A DNA stretch of 64,000 bases from Saprospiraceae bacterium (GCA_016714025.1 JADJOB010000002.1:1099501-1163500), one strand, 5' to 3'; counted from the first letter of the stretch, positions 35,796 to 44,524 are shown. Made by a program: numbers and translations. Notes: generated by a model from the letters alone, not told the origin.

Positions 35796-36871
35796 GAGAA
35801 CTGATCGAACAATATAAAGGAGTGGTTATACAAATTGCGACTCCATTTTCAATTGGAACCGGATTTTACCTAAAGGATTATGATTTAATAATTACCAACG
35901 AACATGTGGTCCGAAACAACAAAGATGTGGTTGTTGAAGGCAAAGGCGTTCAACGTGTGTTGAGTTCCGTCCGATATTTAGATCCAAAATTTGATTTAGC
36001 CTTTGTACAAGGTCCAAAACCGAATCCATGGATGAGTGTTAAATTACACGATCAAGAGGATTTTAGAGAAGGAGATCCTGTGATTGCTGTTGGACATCCA
36101 TTTGGCTTAAAATATACCGCTACCCAGGGTATTATTTCAAATTCCAGCCACCAGCAAGATGATTTATATTATATCCAGCACGATGCTGCATTAAATCCAG
36201 GTAACAGTGGGGGACCTTTGGTTAATGATGCCGGTGAAATATTGGGAGTTAATACCTTTATTATTCAAAATGGCCAGAGCATCGGATTCTCATTGCCTGC
36301 CAGATATCTTAAACAAGCCCTGGATGAATTTAAAGCAGGTGGAGATAAATCCGGAGTCCGGTGTATTTCATGTGCCAACATTGTATTTGAACCCAATCCT
36401 GAAAAAAAATATTGCCCTTTTTGTGGTTCGAAAATTCAGATGATCTCACAAATTGAAGATTATCAACCAAAAGGGATAAAATTAGAGATAGAAGATGCAT
36501 TGAAAGCACTTAACTACGATGTAAACTTAACTCGAAGAGGCCCCTATAATTGGGAAATCAACCACGGTTCTGCAAAAATTTTGCTCTCGTATCATGAAGA
36601 TACCGGAATGATTGCAGGAGATGCTTATATTTGTTCGCTGCCTAAGGAAAATATTAAGGAAATTTACGTGTACCTCTTGCAGCAGAATAGTCAGTTAGAG
36701 GGTCTATGTTTTAGTATTCAGAATCAGGACATCATACTTTCATTGCAAATTTTTGATCACTCGTTCAAACCTGAATTAGGGAGTCAGATTTTTCAGTATT
36801 TATTTGAAAAAGCCAATGCTTATGATGATTTACTGATAAAGAATTTTGGGGCTATTACTCGTGTGGATTAA
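35792..36871 (+). CDS. Cytosolic HtrA-like serine protease with zinc ribbon and YbjN-like tail
   Basis: This 359-residue protein has three parts. Residues ~1-180 form a trypsin/HtrA-like protease with the catalytic triad His38 (TNEHVV), Asp68 (KFDLAF) and Ser139 (NPGNSGGPL). Residues ~190-212 are a zinc ribbon with Cys191, Cys194, Cys208 and Cys211. Residues ~222-359 resemble a YbjN-like domain (IEDALKALNYDVNLTRRGPYNWEINHG, SLPKENIKEIYVYLLQQN). It lacks a signal peptide, a membrane anchor and the PDZ domains of periplasmic HtrA, so it should act in the cytoplasm. Being coupled to a YbjN-like gene suggests the two proteins work together. The substrate is unknown. Confidence 0.78.
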   Translation: MRELIEQYKGVVIQIATPFSIGTGFYLKDYDLIITNEHVVRNNKDVVVEGKGVQRVLSSVRYLDPKFDLAFVQGPKPNPWMSVKLHDQEDFREGDPVIAVGHPFGLKYTATQGIISNSSHQQDDLYYIQHDAALNPGNSGGPLVNDAGEILGVNTFIIQNGQSIGFSLPARYLKQALDEFKAGGDKSGVRCISCANIVFEPNPEKKYCPFCGSKIQMISQIEDYQPKGIKLEIEDALKALNYDVNLTRRGPYNWEINHGSAKILLSYHEDTGMIAGDAYICSLPKENIKEIYVYLLQQNSQLEGLCFSIQNQDIILSLQIFDHSFKPELGSQIFQYLFEKANAYDDLLIKNFGAITRVD

Positions 36872-36973
36872 GCGATTAAACATTGTTTTTTTTAATATTT
36901 GTTAAATTTTAAGCAAATGGGAATATTATTTGAGGGAAAGGTCATAAATTTATGCACTTATAAAGTAGTAGGC

Positions 36974-38041
36974 ATGAAGCGTTTAGCTATTCTTTTCTCA
37001 ATCGTTTTGAGCTGGGGAATCCAGGCACAAGACATTCATTTTTCTCAGTTTTATATGTCGCCAACCAATTTAAATCCTGCTTTAACGGGGGTTATGAATT
37101 GTAAGATGCGCTTTGTTGCAAATTACCGGAACCAGTGGGCTCCAGTAATTGGATTTGCAAATTCCTTCAACACCTATAATATGTCATTCGATCAAAAAAT
37201 TCCAGTGGGTCGTTATGATTATTTTGGATTTGGAGGCACATTTTGGGGTGATAAAGCGGGTTCATTGGATTTCAGTACCCTTCAATTTAAACTTTCTGGT
37301 TCCTATAGTAAGCGGATGTCAGGTTCTAGAACCTCCTCCAATTATTTGGTTTTTGGTGCCGAAGCTGGCCTAAATCAGCGAGGCGTTAAATTCCACAATG
37401 CTATTTGGGGTACACAGATAACTTCAAATGGTGTTGATCCAAATGGTCAAAAAGATCCGGCAGTTTTTGATCCGAGCTTTTTATTTGCAGATGTTTCTGT
37501 AGGTGCATTGTGGTTTTCCGTATTAGACAAATACAATAACTTTTATATTGGTGGTGCCTATAGCCATTTAAATGAACCATTGCAAAACAACATTACTGAT
37601 ATTCCCAACAACGGATATGTACCGGCTCCTTTATATTCAAAATTAACCATTCACGGAGGTGGTGTTTTCAGATTGAATCGCCGCAATGCGATCGTTCCAG
37701 GTCTGGTAGCCTTTTTTCAGGGACCCTCATTTGAATTAAATGGAGGTACCAGTTTCCGCTTTGGATCTGGCAACAGCCGTACCAATGAAGCAACCTTCCA
37801 ATTAGGGCTTTGGTCACGTCTGGCCAATAAATACAAAACCGACAATTCATCAGGAATTCATATGGATGCACTCATTCTGTCATCCCGCTTTGATTATAGC
37901 AAGTATGGTTTCGGACTGAGCTACGATATCAATACGTCCTCGTTGAAGAAAGCCAATGCTGGAAATAATTCGTTCGAATTGTCTTTTATTTACAATATCT
38001 GCGGACCAGAACGCCGTGGAATCTATTGTCCGAATTTCTAG
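36974..38041 (+). CDS. PorP/SprF-family type IX secretion outer-membrane protein
   Basis: This 355-residue outer-membrane protein has a signal peptide (MKRLAILFSIVLSWGIQAQ) followed by the family opening DIHFSQFYMSPTNLNPALTG and then YRNQWAP, SFNTYNMSFDQKIP, LVFGAEAGLNQRGV, DPSFLFADVSVGALW and a C-terminal barrel with a SFIYNICG strand. PorP/SprF proteins partner with the type IX machinery and adhesin display in gliding Bacteroidota. The start at 36974 gives a proper signal peptide, while the upstream ATG adds 25 unlikely residues. The two sorting-domain proteins at 47.6 and 53.8 kb are possible partners. Confidence 0.93.
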   Translation: MKRLAILFSIVLSWGIQAQDIHFSQFYMSPTNLNPALTGVMNCKMRFVANYRNQWAPVIGFANSFNTYNMSFDQKIPVGRYDYFGFGGTFWGDKAGSLDFSTLQFKLSGSYSKRMSGSRTSSNYLVFGAEAGLNQRGVKFHNAIWGTQITSNGVDPNGQKDPAVFDPSFLFADVSVGALWFSVLDKYNNFYIGGAYSHLNEPLQNNITDIPNNGYVPAPLYSKLTIHGGGVFRLNRRNAIVPGLVAFFQGPSFELNGGTSFRFGSGNSRTNEATFQLGLWSRLANKYKTDNSSGIHMDALILSSRFDYSKYGFGLSYDINTSSLKKANAGNNSFELSFIYNICGPERRGIYCPNF

Positions 38042-38133
38042 AAAAGGATCTAGCCTAACAAATTAAAGCAATTTGCTTTGATCTAATTTCATCTTGTAAT
38101 AATGAACCATCGCAAGATGGCAGTATTTCATTA

Positions 38134-38185
38134 ACTATAGACTATAGACTATAGACTATAGACTATAGACTATAGACTATAGACT
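38134..38185. repeat. Heptamer microsatellite (ACTATAG)x7
   Basis: Seven perfect ACTATAG units (38134-38182) plus ACT. The unit contains the palindrome CTATAG. It lies 76 bp upstream of the bactofilin start. A single related word, GTCTATAGAC, is in the spacer near 7083. Confidence 0.92.
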
Positions 38186-38260
38186 TGCCGTCTTGCAGAC
38201 TCCACCATTTTTCCGTTCATTTATTTAATTAAATCGTATTTTTGTTACCCACCAAAAACA

Positions 38261-38698
38261 ATGGATATGTTTGGGAGTAAAAACACTTCGAATGAAGCAA
38301 ATAAATCATCAGTAGGCCCCTTGCCCCAAGGAGCTTTAAACAGTCTGGTCGTAGGGACCCAGGTCGAAGGGACTATTACGGCAGAAAGTGATATTCGAAT
38401 TGATGGATTTTTGAAGGGAATTTTAGTTTGTAAAGGGAAAGTCATCATTGGACCGAAAGGAAGTATTGAAGGAGAAATTAAAGCTCAGAATGCAACCATT
38501 GAAGGTCGGTTTAAGGGAATTGTACAAATTGAAGATTTACTTCAAGTTAAAGAGACCGCTATCGTAGATGGAGAAATTAATACGGATAAATTGGCAGTCA
38601 GCCCCGGAGCCAAATTTAATGTGACCAGTAAAATGGGATCTACCTCTTCAAAAATCAATCCGATGCCGCAGGTAAAACCGGATATGATTAAAATGTAA
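38261..38698 (+). CDS. Bactofilin (polymer-forming cytoskeletal protein)
   Basis: This 145-residue protein polymerises without nucleotide into cytoskeletal filaments that organise the envelope. The DUF583 beta-helix core is at residues ~25-120, with regular hydrophobic repeats (SLVVGTQVEGTITAESDIRIDGFLKGILVCKGKVIIGPKGSIEGEIKAQNATIEGRFKG), followed by a polar tail. No signal peptide. A second Met at 38267 is an alternative start. AtpZ-like and AtpI-like genes follow at 13 bp and an overlap of 4 bp. Confidence 0.93.
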   Translation: MDMFGSKNTSNEANKSSVGPLPQGALNSLVVGTQVEGTITAESDIRIDGFLKGILVCKGKVIIGPKGSIEGEIKAQNATIEGRFKGIVQIEDLLQVKETAIVDGEINTDKLAVSPGAKFNVTSKMGSTSSKINPMPQVKPDMIKM

Positions 38699-38711
38699 GC
38701 CTTCCAACCAA

Positions 38712-38927
38712 ATGGCTAAATATGACCTGAAGAGTAATAAGATCCTTAAATATTCGGGTCTTGCCACACAATTGTTTGTTTCAATGGGACTTGCAGCCTG
38801 GTTTGGTAGCTTTCTCGACCGGAAACTGCAATTGGAAAAGCCCATTTTAACAGCTTTGTGTAGTATGTTTATGTTAATCGCTTTTATGGTTTGGTTGAAT
38901 TATGACCTTAAAAGGATGGACAAATGA
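38712..38927 (+). CDS. atpZ: AtpZ/AtpI-family small membrane protein
   Basis: This 71-residue protein has two transmembrane helices (LATQLFVSMGLAAWFGSFLDRKL and ALCSMFMLIAFMVWLNYDL) and matches the AtpZ/AtpI family, whose members help assemble or supply Mg2+/Ca2+ to ATP synthase. It lies 13 bp after bactofilin and its stop overlaps the start of the next gene (ATGA). In many Bacteroidota such genes precede atpB, but here S20 follows. Confidence 0.85.
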   Translation: MAKYDLKSNKILKYSGLATQLFVSMGLAAWFGSFLDRKLQLEKPILTALCSMFMLIAFMVWLNYDLKRMDK

Positions 38928-39304
38928 GTGTCTTAAAGTTTTATTCATTTTTGGTGCTTACCGCCTTAGCCTGTCTGTTAATTAGTTTGTATGCACCCAA
39001 AACGGAGGTTTCGGACTTAGTTACAAATGCCAGCCTGGGAATCATTGGTTTTTTTGTTTTTTTTACCAGCCTGATTTTTCAAATATCAGAACGGGCTGTG
39101 CGTTCTACGAATCCTTTTTTATTCACCCGGGTATTTATGGTAAGCATCAGCCTGAAAATAATGTTTCTCTCCATGTTGGTCATTATTTTAGTTAAAGTAC
39201 TGGGTATCAAACCCCGTGAATTGGTCTTGCCTCTCATTTCCTCATACCTTTTGTTTACCATTTTGGAGACCTGGGTACTAATGAAAATGGCTAAAATGAA
39301 ATAA
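38924..39304 (+). CDS. AtpI-like four-helix membrane protein
   Basis: This 126-residue integral membrane protein has about four helices and a short basic end (KMAKMK). By size, context and topology it resembles the unnamed AtpI-like gene often found between atpZ and atpB in Bacteroidota; the sequence itself has no diagnostic motif. It starts inside the atpZ stop. A role in ATP synthase assembly is inference from context. Confidence 0.6.
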   Translation: MSVLKFYSFLVLTALACLLISLYAPKTEVSDLVTNASLGIIGFFVFFTSLIFQISERAVRSTNPFLFTRVFMVSISLKIMFLSMLVIILVKVLGIKPRELVLPLISSYLLFTILETWVLMKMAKMK

Positions 39305-39401
39305 TTAATCATTATTTTAATATATAAAATAATGAAAACAAATACTTTAACTGTAATTTTCAAATAATTGTTAAAAATTCAATTAAAACAGAACTGCGTT
39401 T

Positions 39402-39409
39402 TATCTTTG
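39402..39409 (+). promoter_or_regulatory. Bacteroidota -7 box (TATCTTTG) for rpsT
   Basis: TATCTTTG matches TAxxTTTG, 23 bp before the rpsT ATG. Confidence 0.6.
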
Positions 39410-39432
39410 CATTCCTTTTTTAAAATAAGTAT

Positions 39433-39687
39433 ATGGCAAATCATCAATCTGCTTTAAAGAGAATGCGTCAGAATGTGGTCCGCAGAATCGCAAATCGCTA
39501 TTTCAAAAAGACCACCCGTACAGCAATTAAAAAATTACGTGAAATTGCAGATAAATCCGCCGCACAAGCCTATATGCCTAAAGTGGTCCGAATGATTGAT
39601 AAATTAGCCAAAAAGAATACCTGGCATAAAAATAAAGCTGCAAATATTAAAAGCAGTTTGATGCACCATATCGCAGGTATGAAGTAA
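39433..39687 (+). CDS. rpsT: 30S ribosomal protein S20
   Basis: This 84-residue, strongly basic, helical ribosomal protein opens MANHQSALKRMRQNVVRRIANR and has the MIDKLAKKNTWHKNKAANIKSSL block typical of S20, which binds 16S rRNA early in assembly. It has its own promoter box and a strong terminator, so it is a monocistronic unit. Confidence 0.97.
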   Translation: MANHQSALKRMRQNVVRRIANRYFKKTTRTAIKKLREIADKSAAQAYMPKVVRMIDKLAKKNTWHKNKAANIKSSLMHHIAGMK

Positions 39688-39718
39688 GGAATTCTTAAAA
39701 AAAATAAATACATCCTCA

Positions 39719-39756
39719 ATCGTGTACAGATTAAATTTGTACACGATTTTTTTTTT
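39719..39756 (+). terminator. Intrinsic terminator of rpsT
   Basis: A 10-bp perfect stem ATCGTGTACA / TGTACACGAT with a 9-nt loop is followed by a run of ten T residues. Confidence 0.95.
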
Positions 39757-39823
39757 ATCGGGTAGCATAAAAAATATGGCCGTATTTTTAACAAATTAAA
39801 GGTTTCCATAGACAAGCTTTTTT

Positions 39824-40384
39824 ATGACAAAAAATCGAATTCTACTTCAAGCAGAGTCTCTTTTTTATTCGAAGGGATATGGCTCTGCGACGATGCGCGA
39901 AATCGCTTCAGCTGTTGGAATCGAAGCTGCCAGTTTATACAATCATTTTAAATCAAAAGAAGAAATTTTAGCAGCTGTTTGTTTGGATTTATTGCAGCAC
40001 ATGAATTCGCAAGTAGACGAAATTGTAATGACGCGTCGCACCAGCATGGCACGTTTAGAAACATTTATCCGATTTTATCTAAAATACCAGGTGGATCACT
40101 GGGAAGCATTTCAGATCATGCACACAGAATATAAACATCTTTCAGATAAAAATCTGGAATTGTATAAAAAATTGCGCAACCAGTTTGAGTCAAGAATACT
40201 CATTATCATTAAAAAAGGAATCGACGAAAATAAATTTATAGAAACTGATCCGGATTTAATCTTACAAATTTTATTGGCAGCACTCCGTTGGAGATATAAC
40301 TCTCCTAAAAAAGTAGATAAAATTTTGCAAAAAAATTTAAATGAAGTGTACCAAATTATTTTGAAAGGCATTTTAATTCGCTAG
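39824..40384 (+). CDS. TetR/AcrR-family transcriptional regulator
   Basis: This 186-residue repressor-type protein has the TetR HTH in residues ~1-47 (ILLQAESLFYSKGYGSATMREIASAVGIEAASLYNHFKSKEEIL). The rest is a helical ligand-binding domain. No divergent or adjacent target gene is obvious: the S20 gene lies upstream and a repeat spacer downstream. The ligand is unknown; such regulators in Bacteroidota often control fatty-acid or efflux genes. Confidence 0.9.
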   Translation: MTKNRILLQAESLFYSKGYGSATMREIASAVGIEAASLYNHFKSKEEILAAVCLDLLQHMNSQVDEIVMTRRTSMARLETFIRFYLKYQVDHWEAFQIMHTEYKHLSDKNLELYKKLRNQFESRILIIIKKGIDENKFIETDPDLILQILLAALRWRYNSPKKVDKILQKNLNEVYQIILKGILIR

Positions 40385-40424
40385 CATCCAGAAATAGTTT
40401 GGGTAAGCTTTTAGCGGTTGAAAA

Positions 40425-40520
40425 TTCTTTGATGCAAAGACCACAAAGAAAATGTACGCAAAGAAACTCAGAGTTAATCTACTCTTCATCAGCGTTCCTC
40501 CTCAGTGTTTTAGCGTGAAA
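40425..40520. repeat. Decayed dispersed intergenic repeat
   Basis: Words such as GATGCAAAGACCACAAAG, GTACGCAAAGAAACTCAGAG and CCTCAGTGTTTTAGCGTG lie between converging genes. Their reverse complements resemble the TTTGCGTCTTTGCG units at 10690-10892. Confidence 0.5.
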
Positions 40521-40529
40521 ATCCTATAA

Positions 40530-41270
40530 TCAAGAATAAATTTCGAATTTCAATATTCCTTTTCGCTGAAGAAAATGTTTTAAACTTACACCTAAAACAC
40601 CCATTCCATAAGTAACACTTCGTTTAAAATTTATTGAAGAGGCTTCATCAAAATATTTGGTTGGACAACTAATTTCAGCAATGGCAAATTTTTTATAGAT
40701 GATTTGTGATAACATTTGATTGTCAAATACAAAATCATTGGAGTTTTTTGCAAAAGAAATTTGTTCTAATACCGTTCTAGAAAAAGCGCGGTAGCCTGTA
40801 TGGTACTCCGACAATTTATAATCAACCATCCAGTTCTGAATCAAAGTTAAAAACCGATTGAATAAATATTTGTAATAAGGCATTCCCCCTTTTAAAGCTC
40901 CTTTACCCAATATTCTGGATCCTAAAACAACCGGATAAAGTCCTTCTCCAATAATATTGACCATACTTGGAATTAATTTAGGAGTGTATTGGTAATCGGG
41001 ATGCAACATAATGATGATGTCTGCTCCTATTTCAAGTGCCTTCGAATAAAGTGTTTTTTGATTGCCTCCATAACCCAGATTGTTTTCATGACGAATGCAA
41101 TGTTGGATTCCCAATTCTTTAGCCAATTCAAACGTGCTGTCTTTGCTTGCATCATCACAAAGGATTAATTCATCTACCAAATCCATTGGGATTTCATCCA
41201 AAGTTCTTTTTAGAGTAAGTGCCGCATTGTAGGCCGGCAATACCACCACCACTTTTTTTTGTTTATACAT
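40530..41270 (-). CDS. Family 2 glycosyltransferase (DPM/PglC-like)
   Basis: This 246-residue GT-A enzyme opens VVVVLPAYNAALTLKRTLDEIP and has the nucleotide-binding LILCDDASKDSTFELAKEL, the LHPDYQYTP motif in place of the usual DADxQ, SEYHTGYRAFSRTVLEQI and NDFVFDNQML. It lacks membrane helices. Family knowledge suggests transfer from a nucleotide sugar to a lipid phosphate or glycan. It ends the minus-strand run behind the E1 fusion and a DUF5606 protein, 10 bp downstream of the latter. Confidence 0.88.
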   Translation of the reverse strand: MYKQKKVVVVLPAYNAALTLKRTLDEIPMDLVDELILCDDASKDSTFELAKELGIQHCIRHENNLGYGGNQKTLYSKALEIGADIIIMLHPDYQYTPKLIPSMVNIIGEGLYPVVLGSRILGKGALKGGMPYYKYLFNRFLTLIQNWMVDYKLSEYHTGYRAFSRTVLEQISFAKNSNDFVFDNQMLSQIIYKKFAIAEISCPTKYFDEASSINFKRSVTYGMGVLGVSLKHFLQRKGILKFEIYS

Positions 41271-41280
41271 GCAATTTCAA

Positions 41281-41712
41281 CTAAACAGCAGATGATTCAT
41301 TGCTTGAATCGTTCAAAGGTTCATCTGTTTTTATAAATCCCAATGCTTTTAACTGATAATACCATTTTAAACATTTTTGCATGTCTTTAAGATGTACGCG
41401 GTAACGATCGTATTCCGGTAAGATCGTTTCAAAATATGTTTTGTAATCTGCACTGGTTGCGGTTTCATCCGGTGGAGTCAATTCGCTTTCTTTTTCTAAA
41501 AACCGGGTATATACATCTTTTAAAGGAATGTTATCGGACAGAGTATAAATTCCAATGGATTCAAGAGGTGAAAATTGGAAAGTACGTGAAGAATAAAAAT
41601 TCGTTTTATGAGTCAGTAAATCTTCCAGGATCAATCCATTCGAACGGGATGCTACGAGTTTGAATAATCCAACTTTACTTCCAACTGCAATAATCTGATC
41701 TATTTGTACCAT
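41281..41712 (-). CDS. DUF5606 protein
   Basis: This 143-residue protein is widespread in Bacteroidota and of unknown function. It shows ISGKPGLF-like opening changed to IIAVGSKVGLFKLVASRSNGLILEDLLTHKT, then SSRTFQFSPLESIGIYTLSDNIPLKDVY, and a helical second half DYKTYFETILPEYDRYRVHLKDMQKCLKWYYQL. No catalytic motif is apparent. The gaps to the E1 (8 bp) and GT2 (10 bp) genes suggest cotranscription, not a clear pathway. Confidence 0.8.
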   Translation of the reverse strand: MVQIDQIIAVGSKVGLFKLVASRSNGLILEDLLTHKTNFYSSRTFQFSPLESIGIYTLSDNIPLKDVYTRFLEKESELTPPDETATSADYKTYFETILPEYDRYRVHLKDMQKCLKWYYQLKALGFIKTDEPLNDSSNESSAV

Positions 41713-41720
41713 ACATTCAA

Positions 41721-43718
41721 TTAATAAGCCTGCAAATATCTAAGTTTTTCTTCTAATCGGGTAACGGCCAGGTATTGATCCTCCAGACGCTTTACAAACG
41801 GGATGGGTGTATCCAAGGAAGCACACCGCAGGACAGGGGCATCCAATGCTTCAAAACAATGTTCCTGAATCCAGGCTGCAATTTCAGATCCAATAGAACA
41901 AAACAGATTATCCTCTTGTAAAATACACACTTTGCCTGTTTTTAAAACACTTTCCCGTATGGTGTCGTAGTCTAAAGGAACCAAACTTCTCAAATCAATT
42001 AAATCGGCATCAAAAGATTCTTTTTGTAACAATTGCTGTGCCCATTGAATGCCCAGTCCATAACTTATTATGGTCATTGAATTTCCTCTGGATACAAGTC
42101 GGGCTTTGCCTAATGGAATGTTGTAATAACCATTGGGAACATCCCCTTCAACAGCCCGGTAGAGGGCTTTGTGTTCAAAAAACATAACCGGATTTGGATC
42201 TTCAAAAGCACTGAGCAACAAACCTTTGGCATCGTATGGATTGGATGGATAGACAATTTTTAGTCCAGCTGTGTGTGCAAACCAGGCTTCATTGGTTTGT
42301 GAATGAAAAGGACCGGCTTGGGTGGCAGCCCCGCAAGGCATCCTGACCACTACATCTGCCTGTTGACCCCATCGGTAATGAATTTTAGCCAGATTGTTTA
42401 CTACCTGATTGAATCCACTGCTTACAAAGTCTGCAAATTGCATTTCAACCATGGACTTGATGCCTTTAAGACTTAGACCCAACGCAGCACCGAGGATCGC
42501 GCTTTCACAAATGGGTGTATTGCGTACACGCTGATTTCCAAATTCTGCCAGGAAACCTTCTGTTATTTTAAAAACGCCTCCATATTCAGCAATGTCTTGG
42601 CCCATTAACACCAAATCGGAATGCCTTCGCATGGCTTCTTGCAATCCTTCGCGGATGGCATCAATAAAACGGATGTTTTTTACAGCTGCATCCTTCGATG
42701 GTAGTATTTCTTTAAAATCATATGCTTTGTAAACATCTGCCAATTCATCTTCCAGCACAACCGGATCATCCTTCCATTCAAATACTTTTTCGACCTCCTC
42801 CTGAATTTGTTTTTTTAACTGAGATCGAATCTGTGCAACTTCATCAACTTGAATAATCTGTTCTTGAACTAACCAGTTTTCATAATTGGTGATTGGATCT
42901 TTTTCTGCCCATTCCTCCAATAATTTTTTTGGAACATATTTAACCCCACTGGCCTCTTCATGTCCGCGCATCCGAAACGTCATGCATTCCACCAAAACCG
43001 GTCTTGGATGTTCCCGGATACTTTTTGCTAATTTGGTGATGGTAGCATGTACCTCAAGAATATTATTTCCATCGATGGTAATTCCTTCCATTCCATATCC
43101 TAATGCGCGATCTGCTAATTGTTTACAGGCGTATTGTTCACGGGTTGGAGTGGATAAACCGTAGCCATTGTTTTCAATGATAAAAATTACAGGCAGTGAC
43201 CATACCGAAGCAACATTGAGTGCTTCATGAAAATCACCTTCACTGGTTCCGCCTTCTCCTGTAAATGCGACACTCAGCTTTTGCTCTTTCTTTAAAAGGG
43301 ATGCCAAAGCAGCACCATTGGCTAAAGTGAGTTGTGGACCCAGATGTGAAATCATACCCACAATGCTATAGTCCAAATTTCCAAAATGGAACGAGCGATC
43401 GCGACCTTTGGTATAACCCTGAGATTTTCCCTGCCACTGAGCAAATAAACGATCCAATGGCATTTTTCTTGAAGTAAATACGCCAAGATTGCGATGCAAT
43501 GGGAATATTAATTCATCCTGATTCAGGGCCTCCGTGCAGCCTACTGAAATAGCTTCCTGGCCAATTCCCGAAAACCATTTAGAAATCCTGCCTTGACGCA
43601 GAAGAAGTAACATTTTTTCTTCGATGAGTCGTGGGTACAGGAGGGAATTATATAAATGTATTAATTCGGCATTTGTATAAATACCACGTTCGTATTGAAT
43701 TTTTTGTGGTGTCAACAT
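41721..43718 (-). CDS. 2-oxoacid dehydrogenase E1, fused alpha-beta subunits
   Basis: This 665-residue thiamine-pyrophosphate enzyme is the decarboxylating E1 of a 2-oxoacid (pyruvate or branched-chain) dehydrogenase complex. The alpha part (~1-330) has the TPP motif GEGGTSEGDFHEALNVASVWSLPVIFIIENNGYG; the beta part (~340-665) has LVLMGQDIAEYGGVFKITEGF and the C-terminal transketolase half with LIDLRSLVPLDYDTI. Both subunits lie in one chain, as in some Bacteroidota and other bacteria. The start is the ATG at 43718 rather than an upstream TTG. E2 and E3 genes are not in this window. Confidence 0.93.
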   Translation of the reverse strand: MLTPQKIQYERGIYTNAELIHLYNSLLYPRLIEEKMLLLLRQGRISKWFSGIGQEAISVGCTEALNQDELIFPLHRNLGVFTSRKMPLDRLFAQWQGKSQGYTKGRDRSFHFGNLDYSIVGMISHLGPQLTLANGAALASLLKKEQKLSVAFTGEGGTSEGDFHEALNVASVWSLPVIFIIENNGYGLSTPTREQYACKQLADRALGYGMEGITIDGNNILEVHATITKLAKSIREHPRPVLVECMTFRMRGHEEASGVKYVPKKLLEEWAEKDPITNYENWLVQEQIIQVDEVAQIRSQLKKQIQEEVEKVFEWKDDPVVLEDELADVYKAYDFKEILPSKDAAVKNIRFIDAIREGLQEAMRRHSDLVLMGQDIAEYGGVFKITEGFLAEFGNQRVRNTPICESAILGAALGLSLKGIKSMVEMQFADFVSSGFNQVVNNLAKIHYRWGQQADVVVRMPCGAATQAGPFHSQTNEAWFAHTAGLKIVYPSNPYDAKGLLLSAFEDPNPVMFFEHKALYRAVEGDVPNGYYNIPLGKARLVSRGNSMTIISYGLGIQWAQQLLQKESFDADLIDLRSLVPLDYDTIRESVLKTGKVCILQEDNLFCSIGSEIAAWIQEHCFEALDAPVLRCASLDTPIPFVKRLEDQYLAVTRLEEKLRYLQAY

Positions 43719-43764
43719 CGTTTGCAATTGCTAAGGTTAAGTTTGTGAATTAAATACATTATAA

Positions 43765-44478
43765 TTAAAATATCCCTTTAAAAACTTCAATGGATTTTAT
43801 ATCTTTAAAATGTTCTAAATGTAATTTAAAATAGAACAATAATATATCAAGGATGCGTCTTCGTTGTTCTAAAGTTTTGAACGTATCATTGTCTGTCTTT
43901 TTTTGGATTAATAAAAAAAGCAACTGGCTATCTTCCGGATTTACAGCATATTTGTTGGATAACTCAAATGGACAAAATGAGCCATTTAATAAATCCAGAG
44001 AATTTGCAGTTTCGGAATAATTATCTAATGGACTAAATCCAAGAAAAGAAGATAAATCCAATAAAAATTCGATAGCAAATTGTGGACTCACATGATTCTC
44101 ACTATCTAAATGCCAATAACAATTTTTAATAAATTGAAATAGCTCCGGATTGGATTGGTGTCCGCTGATTGATTTTCTACAAACTTCCAGGATAAACGTG
44201 CCAATGGCTGAGCGTTTTATATCAAATGGGATGCGTTGATAAAGAAGGGCAGGACTTACTTCTTTAATACGATGAATTTCTTTTTGTTCATTGTAATAAA
44301 CCAAGAGATCTAACACATTCATCAACTGAAATAGAGAAGCCAATCGTTGATTTGATTTTGAAAAAACTCCATTGGCAATAAAACATTGCAATCCTTTTTC
44401 AGCGGTATAGATATCCATGATCAGGCTGCTTTCGCGGAAGCGGGTTGTGCGAAAAACGATGCCTTCAGTTTGCAACAT
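43765..44478 (-). CDS. recO: DNA repair protein RecO
   Basis: RecO (237 residues) anneals DNA and loads RecA with RecR in the RecFOR pathway. The OB-fold N-terminus reads TEGIVFRTTRFRESSLIMDIYTAEKGLQCFIANGV, followed by the helical middle (FILEVCRKSISG) and the FLLDLSSFLGFSP segment. It lacks an obvious four-cysteine zinc motif. It is 46 bp downstream of the OmpA gene and 46 bp ahead of the E1 gene on the same strand. Confidence 0.92.
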   Translation of the reverse strand: MLQTEGIVFRTTRFRESSLIMDIYTAEKGLQCFIANGVFSKSNQRLASLFQLMNVLDLLVYYNEQKEIHRIKEVSPALLYQRIPFDIKRSAIGTFILEVCRKSISGHQSNPELFQFIKNCYWHLDSENHVSPQFAIEFLLDLSSFLGFSPLDNYSETANSLDLLNGSFCPFELSNKYAVNPEDSQLLFLLIQKKTDNDTFKTLEQRRRILDILLFYFKLHLEHFKDIKSIEVFKGIF

Positions 44479-44524
44479 GGGTGTAAAATTAGTTTAAGCC
44501 GCGAACCATTGTCAAAAGAGCCGC

